This document shows positions 32,015 to 38,328 of a stretch of 38,328 nt of DNA, one piece after another. Under the pieces are notes generated by a model. The model was not told the origin of the DNA and ran no database searches. It saw nothing but the letters and a program-made list of their open reading frames with translations. Made by a program: the position numbers and the translations under genes. The stretch is from Cyclobacteriaceae bacterium (lineage in GTDB: Bacteria; Bacteroidota; Bacteroidia; Cytophagales; Cyclobacteriaceae), in assembly GCA_025455465.1 (NCBI GenBank), contig JALOMI010000001.1, positions 1 through 38,328 of the forward strand, given 5' to 3'. Every line of letters begins with the position of its first letter. Position 1 is the stretch's first letter.

Positions 32015-33586
32015 ATGATAAAACGTGAAATCACCGATCCGCTTTTACAGGAAAAGTTTGATCAACTGGATCGGAAAAACAAGGAAGCCCTGCTGGGCGG
32101 AGGAGAAAAACGCATTGAACAGCAACATGCCAAAGGAAAACTGACTGCCCGTGAGCGCATTCAGCTCTTGCTGGATGAAGGAACATTCGTAGAGATGGGC
32201 AAGTTTGTGATGCACCGCTGCAAAGACTTTGGCCTTGATAAGGAATACTACCTTGGCGATGGCGTTATTACAGGATATGGTAAGGTTAATGGCAGACTGG
32301 TTTATGTCTTTTCGCAGGACTTCACTGTATTTGGCGGATCACTGTCGGAAACCTATGCCGAAAAAATTGTGAAGGTGATGGAGCTGGCCATGAAAAACGG
32401 GGCACCCATCATCGGGTTAAACGACTCCGGTGGTGCCCGTATCCAGGAGGGCGTTATGTCACTCGGTGGTTATGCGGATATCTTTTACCGCAATACGCTG
32501 GCGTCCGGAGTAGTGCCCCAGATATCCGCGATTATGGGGCCGTGTGCTGGCGGTGCTGTGTACTCACCGGCCATAACTGATTTTGTGTTCATGGTCGAGC
32601 AAAACTCGTACATGTTTGTTACCGGCCCTAACGTAGTGAAAACCGTAACACACGAAGACGTCACTTCCGAAGAACTGGGTGGTGCAACAACGCACAGTAC
32701 GAAGAGTGGTGTTACCCATTTTGCCTGTGCAAACGGACTGGAGTGTATTCAGAACATCCGCAAACTGCTGAGTTATATTCCGCAGAACTGCGAAGAAGAA
32801 ACACCGCGTGTTCCATACGCTGCGGGTGATGAATCGCGCCCCAGGCTCAATAACATGATTCCCTCGAATCCCAACTATCCTTATGATATGCGGGAGGTGA
32901 TTGAGCAGATAGCAGACGAGGGATCTTTTTTTGAGGTACACAAAGATTTTGCAGAGAACATTGTTGTTGGATTTGCACGCCTGGCCGGCCGAAGCATTGG
33001 TATAGTGGGCAATCAGCCGGCATCACTGGCCGGTGTACTGGATATCAAAGCTAGTATGAAGGGCGCGCGCTTCGTGCGCTTCTGCGACAGCTTCAACATA
33101 CCCCTGCTGGTGCTGGAAGATGTACCCGGATTTTTGCCGGGTACCGACCAGGAGTGGAACGGCATCATTACGAATGGAGCGAAATTGCTGTATGCCTTTT
33201 GTGAAGCAACCGTGCCGCGAATAACCGTCATTACCCGCAAGGCGTATGGCGGTGCCTACTGTGTGATGAACTCCAAGCACATCGGGGCCGATCTGAATTA
33301 TGCCTGGCCTACCGCTGAGATTGCCGTAATGGGTGCCAAGGGAGCTGCCGAAATTATTTTCAAACGCGAGATTGCCGAAGCGGAAGATCCTGCTGCCAAA
33401 CTCAATGAAAAAGTGGAGGAATATACCCGCAAGTTTGCCAATCCGTACCGGGCCGCACACCGCGGTTACATCGATGAAGTCATCTACCCGGATCAGACCC
33501 GTGAAAAGCTGATTATCGCTTTTACGATGCTTGAGAATAAGGTGGCCAAGTTGCCGAAAAAGAAGCACGGAAATATTCCGTTATAA
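32015..33586 (+). CDS. Acyl-CoA carboxylase beta subunit (carboxyl transferase)
   Basis: [104 protein letters not shown]. Confidence 0.95.
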   Translation: MIKREITDPLLQEKFDQLDRKNKEALLGGGEKRIEQQHAKGKLTARERIQLLLDEGTFVEMGKFVMHRCKDFGLDKEYYLGDGVITGYGKVNGRLVYVFSQDFTVFGGSLSETYAEKIVKVMELAMKNGAPIIGLNDSGGARIQEGVMSLGGYADIFYRNTLASGVVPQISAIMGPCAGGAVYSPAITDFVFMVEQNSYMFVTGPNVVKTVTHEDVTSEELGGATTHSTKSGVTHFACANGLECIQNIRKLLSYIPQNCEEETPRVPYAAGDESRPRLNNMIPSNPNYPYDMREVIEQIADEGSFFEVHKDFAENIVVGFARLAGRSIGIVGNQPASLAGVLDIKASMKGARFVRFCDSFNIPLLVLEDVPGFLPGTDQEWNGIITNGAKLLYAFCEATVPRITVITRKAYGGAYCVMNSKHIGADLNYAWPTAEIAVMGAKGAAEIIFKREIAEAEDPAAKLNEKVEEYTRKFANPYRAAHRGYIDEVIYPDQTREKLIIAFTMLENKVAKLPKKKHGNIPL

Positions 33587-33633
33587 ACGACTGACTAATT
33601 TTAACTGCATCCGAACTATTAATCAATGATTTT

Positions 33634-34704
33634 ATGGACAAGAAGAGCAAAAGTTTTCTGTACGAATACCTGAACAATGCATCCCCTACCGGCTTTGAAC
33701 ACAGCGGTCAGCAGATCTGGCTGGATTACATCAAGCCCTATATTGATGACTACATCGTGGATGTGTACGGCACTGCGGTGGGTGTAATCAACCCGAAAGG
33801 CGCTTACAAAGTAGTGATTGAAGCACATGCCGATGAGATCTCCTGGTTTGTGGGCTACATCACCGATGACGGTTATATCTACGTGAAGCGCAACGGTGGC
33901 TCCGATCACCAGATTGCCCCTTCCAAGCGGGTGAACATCCACACGGATAAAGGCATAGTAAAAGGTGTGTTCGGCTGGCCGGCCATTCATGTGCGTGATG
34001 CCGCGCGTGAAGAACCGCCTACACTGAAAAATATCTTTATCGATATTGGAGCGGAATCCAAGAAGGAAGTGGAAGCCATGGGCGTGCATGTGGGTTGTGT
34101 CATCACTTTTGAAGATGAGCTGATGGAGATGAATAAGCACTACCTCGTTGGCCGCGCACTCGACAACCGAATGGGTGGCTTTATGATTGCCGAGGTAGCC
34201 CGGAGGCTGAAGGAAAACAAGAAGAAACTCCCGTTCTGCCTCTATGTTGTCAACGCTGTTCAGGAAGAGATTGGCTTGCGTGGTGCTGAAATGATTTCGC
34301 GCAGGCTCAAACCCGACCTCGCAATCTGTACGGATGTTACTCACGACACCTGCTCACCGGTTTACAATAAGAAGGACACCGGGCATATCAAGTGCGGCAG
34401 CGGACCGGTATTGTGCTACGGTCCTGCCGTACAAAACAACGTTCTGAAAATGATCATCGAAACAGCCGGTAAGCGGAAAATTCCTTTCCAGCGCCAGGCC
34501 GTCAGCCGATCAACTGGTACAGATACGGATTCATTTGCATATTCCGCAGAAGGAGTGGCGTCTGCGCTGATTTCCTTACCCCTGAAGTATATGCACACCA
34601 CCGTGGAGACGGTTCATAAAGATGATGTTGAGAATGTTATTAAGTTGATTTATGAAGTGCTTTTGCAGGTGAAGCCCGGGTATGATTTCCGGTATATTAA
34701 GTAA
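33634..34704 (+). CDS. M42 family metallopeptidase
   Basis: ASPTGFEHSGQQIW, VIEAHADEISWFVGYITDDGYIYVKRNGG, GRALDNRMGGFM, VNAVQEEIGLRGAEM. Confidence 0.94.
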   Translation: MDKKSKSFLYEYLNNASPTGFEHSGQQIWLDYIKPYIDDYIVDVYGTAVGVINPKGAYKVVIEAHADEISWFVGYITDDGYIYVKRNGGSDHQIAPSKRVNIHTDKGIVKGVFGWPAIHVRDAAREEPPTLKNIFIDIGAESKKEVEAMGVHVGCVITFEDELMEMNKHYLVGRALDNRMGGFMIAEVARRLKENKKKLPFCLYVVNAVQEEIGLRGAEMISRRLKPDLAICTDVTHDTCSPVYNKKDTGHIKCGSGPVLCYGPAVQNNVLKMIIETAGKRKIPFQRQAVSRSTGTDTDSFAYSAEGVASALISLPLKYMHTTVETVHKDDVENVIKLIYEVLLQVKPGYDFRYIK

Positions 34705-34727
34705 TTGTTAACAAAAACCTTACATCC

Positions 34728-34854
34728 GAAAGAATCGACCCTCAATAGAAGAATTTACCAGGGTAAGGCAATCTACATTTGATTCACTAAACCTAAGGCA
34801 AGCGGCCTTAACGTAACACGTACTGAGCACGGAGTTTTATTGAGAGGGTCTTTC
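34728..34854 (+). ncRNA. Candidate structured RNA of unknown family (strand assigned from downstream terminator)
   Basis: Closing stem GACCCTCAATAGAA (34737-34750) with TTTTATT-ga-GAGGGTC (34835-34850), flanked by GAAA/TTTC; internal hairpin TAAGGC-aagcg-GCCTTA (34794-34810); intergenic, no ORF. Confidence 0.45.
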
Positions 34855-34882
34855 TTCGTGCACCCAGTGCGTTCCTTAAAAT

Positions 34883-34930
34883 GAGCATCTTCTGATTCTT
34901 ATGGGTTTCGGAAGATGCTCTTTTAATTTT
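34883..34930 (+). terminator. Strong intrinsic terminator immediately upstream of the BtuF-like ORF
   Basis: GAGCATCTTC (34883-34892) with GAAGATGCTC (34911-34920), then TTTTAATTTT. Confidence 0.8.
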
Positions 34931-34931
34931 G
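34924..34931 (+). promoter_or_regulatory. Possible Bacteroidota -7 element for the BtuF-like ORF, overlapping the terminator T-tract
   Basis: TAATTTTG matches TAnnTTTG, 4 nt (GGGC) before ATG 34936; no clear -33. Confidence 0.35.
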
Positions 34932-34935
34932 GGGC

Positions 34936-35715
34936 ATGCTGCCAATTACGACAACGGATCAGATGGGAAATAAGCTCCGGCTGCCCGGTTACCCCCAGCG
35001 CATTATTTCCCTGGTACCCTCCCAAACAGAACTCTTACACGACCTGGGCCTCGACAAAGAAGTAGTCGGTATCACCAAATTCTGTGTTCATCCACCGGAA
35101 TGGCGGAAAACCAAAGCCATTATTGGGGGTACCAAGAATGCAGATCTCAGCCGCATGGAATCATTAACACCCGATCTGATCATTGGCAACAAGGAAGAGA
35201 ATGACCGCGCCACCATTGAGGCACTTCAGCAGAAGTATCCGGTCTGGATGAGCGATGTGATCACCGTAGGCGAGGCCCTTACGATGATAAGGGGCATCGG
35301 ACAAATTACCGGCCGGGAAGCAGCCGCTCACCAAATCGCTGACCGGATTAATCAATCGATGGCAGGCATTGTCCCTGCCGGAAAAGAAGCGCTGTACCTG
35401 ATCTGGCATAAACCCTGGATGGGGGCAGCACACGGAACTTTCATCCATCACATGATGGAGAAGGCCGGATACCGTAATTGCCTTCGTCATCTGCACCGCT
35501 ATCCGGAGTTGGATGAATCAATACTAAAGACTCTGAATCCTGAGGTAATCCTGTTGTCATCAGAACCGTATCCGTTCAAAGACAAACACAAGGAAGAACT
35601 CCAGTCGTTGTTTCCTGAAGCTACCATCTTACTGGTAGATGGGGAACTGTTTTCCTGGTACGGAAGCCGGATGCTTCACTTTGCCCCTTACACGGATACG
35701 CTCAGGCAAACGTGA
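34936..35715 (+). CDS. BtuF-like helical backbone metal receptor / ABC substrate-binding-fold protein without signal peptide
   Basis: YPQRIISLVPSQTELLHDLGLDKEVVGITKFCVHPPEW, IIGGTKNADLSRMESLTPDLIIGNKEEND; N-terminus MLPITTTDQMGNKLRLPGYP has no signal peptide or lipobox. Confidence 0.88.
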   Translation: MLPITTTDQMGNKLRLPGYPQRIISLVPSQTELLHDLGLDKEVVGITKFCVHPPEWRKTKAIIGGTKNADLSRMESLTPDLIIGNKEENDRATIEALQQKYPVWMSDVITVGEALTMIRGIGQITGREAAAHQIADRINQSMAGIVPAGKEALYLIWHKPWMGAAHGTFIHHMMEKAGYRNCLRHLHRYPELDESILKTLNPEVILLSSEPYPFKDKHKEELQSLFPEATILLVDGELFSWYGSRMLHFAPYTDTLRQT

Positions 35716-36949
35716 GGTTGAAGCCCATGCCCTTCATGCCTTCCCAGAATTTCGGATATGATTTTCGAACCACCATCGGATCTTCAATTACTATGTCGCG
35801 CATCGTAGCAAGAGGCGCAAATGCCATCGCCATGCGGTGGTCGAGGTAGGTATGGATCGGGTCGATGAATTCCGGTACTGAAGGCGCAGGAATTAATGTC
35901 CACCGGTTGTCTTCTTCAAGCAATTGTGCCCCGAGTTTGGCGAGTTCCTGCTGTAAGGCTTTGATGCGGTCGGTCTCCTTGATGCGAAGACTTTGCAGTC
36001 CGGTGAATTCAGCCCGGATGTTTTTGGCAGCGCACACTACAGCTACTGTTTGCGCCAGATCAGGGCAATGCGTGAAATCCCAGCTAAACGAATCACGTGA
36101 GGGAATTTTCATCAATAATAAATTGGAACCTCGCGGCTGGGTCATCACCCCGAGTTGTTCCATCATGTCCATAATGACGCGGTCGCCCTGCAACGATCGA
36201 ACCGTCATTTCCGGCAGAACAATATCCGCTTCATCAGCCAGTGCTGTAAAGGCATACCAGTAGCTGGCTGCAGACCAGTCGGATTCTACGGTATAGGTTC
36301 TGGGTTTATAGGCACCCGCTTTTACGACAACGGATTGTTCCTCCACCGTCACATCAGCACCAAAGAGGCGCATCAGCGAGGCTGTCATTTCAATATACGG
36401 GCGGCTGCCGACATGTCCTTCCAGGTTGATGACCAGTCCTTGCGGCAGGCGGGGTGCGATCATCATCAGGGCCGAAATGTACTGACTGCTGACATCCCCG
36501 CGGATGGACAAGGTATTTGTCTCGCTTGCTTTGATGCCATGGATACGCAGTGGCGGATAGCCTTCTTCGTTCAGATATTCGATGGATGCTCCCAGTGCGC
36601 GCAACGCATCCACCAGCAGTTTGATGGGTCTTCGCTGCATGCGTTCCGTACCGGTGAGTGTTTTTTGTTTTCCGGTAACGGCAAGGTAAGCAGTAAGAAA
36701 GCGCATGGTGGTGCCGGCATCTTCAGCATCCAGGGTGTGTTCACCCGATTGAAGCAGACGTTGCATCAGCACCGTATCGTTGGCATCGGAAAGATTGTGT
36801 AGTTCGGCCGGTGACGGGCACAAGGCCTGTATGATAAGCACCCGGTTACTGATGCTTTTGGAAGCCGGCAACTTGTTCACGGTTCCTCTTAGCCGGCTGT
36901 TCTTCTGAAGATGAATGATCTGTTGCACGTGATGATGAATGGGTAGCAA
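35702..36949 (-). CDS. aroA: 3-phosphoshikimate 1-carboxyvinyltransferase (EPSP synthase)
   Basis: LPASKSISNRVLIIQAL, DAGTTMRFLTAYLA, GDVSSQYISALMMIAP, LRIKETDRIKALQQEL, DHRMAMAFAPLA; start uncertain (TTG in track). Confidence 0.95.
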   Translation of the reverse strand: MLPIHHHVQQIIHLQKNSRLRGTVNKLPASKSISNRVLIIQALCPSPAELHNLSDANDTVLMQRLLQSGEHTLDAEDAGTTMRFLTAYLAVTGKQKTLTGTERMQRRPIKLLVDALRALGASIEYLNEEGYPPLRIHGIKASETNTLSIRGDVSSQYISALMMIAPRLPQGLVINLEGHVGSRPYIEMTASLMRLFGADVTVEEQSVVVKAGAYKPRTYTVESDWSAASYWYAFTALADEADIVLPEMTVRSLQGDRVIMDMMEQLGVMTQPRGSNLLLMKIPSRDSFSWDFTHCPDLAQTVAVVCAAKNIRAEFTGLQSLRIKETDRIKALQQELAKLGAQLLEEDNRWTLIPAPSVPEFIDPIHTYLDHRMAMAFAPLATMRDIVIEDPMVVRKSYPKFWEGMKGMGFNLTFA

Positions 36950-37020
36950 AATACGGCATCGTCAAACATTTTTTACAGGGAGTGAAACATTTAACGAGCA
37001 ATTCTAGTTATCTTCATCAT

Positions 37021-37212
37021 ATGAATAACACCAGCAAAATTGCAATTGGATTAGGACTGGCATCCAGTGCCTTGCTGGCCACCTGGCTTTTTACAGGCGA
37101 GCGTAAAAAGAAGACCCAAAATTACATTTCCAGGAAGGCCGTGGAACTCAAGCGCACGGTGGTGAAAAAGAAGAACGAAGCATTCGATGACTCAGAAGTA
37201 CACTACGTCTGA
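37021..37212 (+). CDS. Small single-TM basic protein, YtxH-like
   Basis: MNNTSKIAIGLGLASSALLATWLFTGERKKKTQNYISRKAVELKRTVVKKKNEAFDDSEVHYV. Confidence 0.6.
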   Translation: MNNTSKIAIGLGLASSALLATWLFTGERKKKTQNYISRKAVELKRTVVKKKNEAFDDSEVHYV

Positions 37213-38246
37213 AGATCTCGGTAAAAGTTCAGTGAAGCCACGATTCGGTCCATAGTAATCGCACAATCCCAGCGGGCCTGCCCAATCCCTTCCAGCAGGA
37301 CCGTCAGTATTTTATTGTCTTTATTTTTCTTGTCCTGGATGCATAAGGCGGCAATCCCTTCAAAGTTTTCCGTCTGCAACGGAAGCTTGCCGTAAACTCC
37401 GGTGATGTACTCCGATATCTCGTGAAGCTCATTTTCTGTCAGCAGATTTTCTTCCCGCGCGAGAAAAGCTTCACATACTAATCCGGCTGCCACTGCATCG
37501 CCATGGAGGATGGCCGACTTATTCCGCAGGAAAAAGGTTTCGATGGCATGTCCGATGGTGTGCCCGGCATTAAGTGTTTTCCGAAGCCCTTTCTCAGTCG
37601 GGTCTTGTTGCGTTACCGATGACTTGAATTCAGCCGAGTGTCGGATAAGCGACTCCCAAGACTGGTCTTCCAGCTGCGTGTTATGCAATTCATTCCAGAG
37701 CACTTTGTCGGATATAAGCGCGTGTTTGATCACCTCGGCAAAGCCTGAGCGCAATTCGGAAGGCGGAAGTGTTTTTAGAAATCCGGGAAAGAGTATGTTG
37801 AGTTTTGGTTCTTGAAACAGGCCGATGTGATTTTTAAAACCCTGGAAGTCGATGCCCAGCTTGCCGCCAATGCTCGCATCGGCCATGGCCAGCAACGTGG
37901 TGGGCAGCAGGGTAAAGTCGATGCCGCGCTTGTAGGTGGCGGCACAGAATCCGCCCATATCTCCCAGTACGCCACCGCCAAGAATCACGAGCATGCTGTG
38001 GCGGTCTAGGGCCTGCTCCGTCATAGCCGACCAGATGGTCTCACAGGTAGTAAGGTTTTTATGTTCTTCACCACTGGGCACTTTCAGCAGATGATGCTCC
38101 GGTAGCGTATCCTGCAGCAGGGGGTAGCAATGCCGGGCGGTGTTGTCATCAGCCAGCACCATGATTTTGTGGTACCCCCACTTTTGCAGAAAGAGGCGCA
38201 GGAAGGGCCCAGGGTTATCGGTGATTTTGATGTGTGATGGAAGCAT
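37203..38246 (-). CDS. aroB: 3-dehydroquinate synthase
   Basis: KVPSGEEHKNLTTCETIW, VILGGGVLGDMGGFCAATYKRGIDFTLLPTTLLAMADASIGGKLGID, TLNAGHTIGHAIET, LHGDAVAAG. Confidence 0.96.
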   Translation of the reverse strand: MLPSHIKITDNPGPFLRLFLQKWGYHKIMVLADDNTARHCYPLLQDTLPEHHLLKVPSGEEHKNLTTCETIWSAMTEQALDRHSMLVILGGGVLGDMGGFCAATYKRGIDFTLLPTTLLAMADASIGGKLGIDFQGFKNHIGLFQEPKLNILFPGFLKTLPPSELRSGFAEVIKHALISDKVLWNELHNTQLEDQSWESLIRHSAEFKSSVTQQDPTEKGLRKTLNAGHTIGHAIETFFLRNKSAILHGDAVAAGLVCEAFLAREENLLTENELHEISEYITGVYGKLPLQTENFEGIAALCIQDKKNKDNKILTVLLEGIGQARWDCAITMDRIVASLNFYRDLQT

Positions 38247-38328
38247 CAGGTTTTAGGTTCCGTTTCCTGGTTCATGATTTCGATCTGGATACGGATGGAT
38301 TCATCATGAATGATTTTAAAAAGTTCGC
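38246..38328 (-). CDS. C-terminus of a probable chorismate mutase (possibly fused to DAHP synthase), truncated at window edge
   Basis: Frame ELFKIIHDESIRIQIEIMNQETEPKT*; stop overlaps aroB start by 1 nt; resembles a chorismate mutase C-terminal helix. Confidence 0.55.
   Translation of the reverse strand, partial: ELFKIIHDESIRIQIEIMNQETEPKT

Noticed and set aside
33619-34344. 241-aa minus-strand ORF
   Set aside because: Antisense shadow of the M42 peptidase gene
34728-34935. Cobalamin riboswitch assignment
   Set aside because: Tempting because the downstream gene is BtuF-like, but no B12-box-like GGAGACCTGCC sequence was found on either strand
36155-36802. 215-aa plus-strand ORF
   Set aside because: Antisense shadow of aroA

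Overview
Core-genome segment from a Bacteroidota bacterium, probably Cytophagales-like. Supporting signals are TAnnTTTG-type promoters, zinc-ligand-poor L36, and the rplQ-carA-eno-DivIC gene order. Left flank (minus strand): a tightly coupled operon of DUF2490, MORN, SCO1/SenC, cytochrome c and a truncated exported protein. It is followed by MOSC, msrB, glucan phosphorylase and a FecCD/FecE-type importer with no adjacent binding protein. The centre (8.4-23.1 kb) is the S10/spc/alpha ribosomal-protein supercluster, rplC to rplQ, without rpsJ next to rplC. It contains two clear Bacteroidota promoters, before rplC and before rpsH, each followed at once by a leader hairpin. Right flank: carA, eno, DivIC-like, an OM barrel, Ldh-family oxidoreductase, DUF4139, sugar MFS, Ppx/GppA, acyl-CoA carboxylase beta, M42 peptidase, a BtuF-like binding protein without signal peptide, aroA, a small membrane protein, aroB and a probable chorismate mutase C-terminus. 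The least explained locus is the 34.7-34.93 kb intergenic region. It has a long-range closing stem, an internal hairpin and a strong terminator ending 6 nt before the BtuF-like ORF, so it is a candidate structured ncRNA or leader of unknown family. No tRNA, rRNA, CRISPR array, IS element or prophage was recognised.
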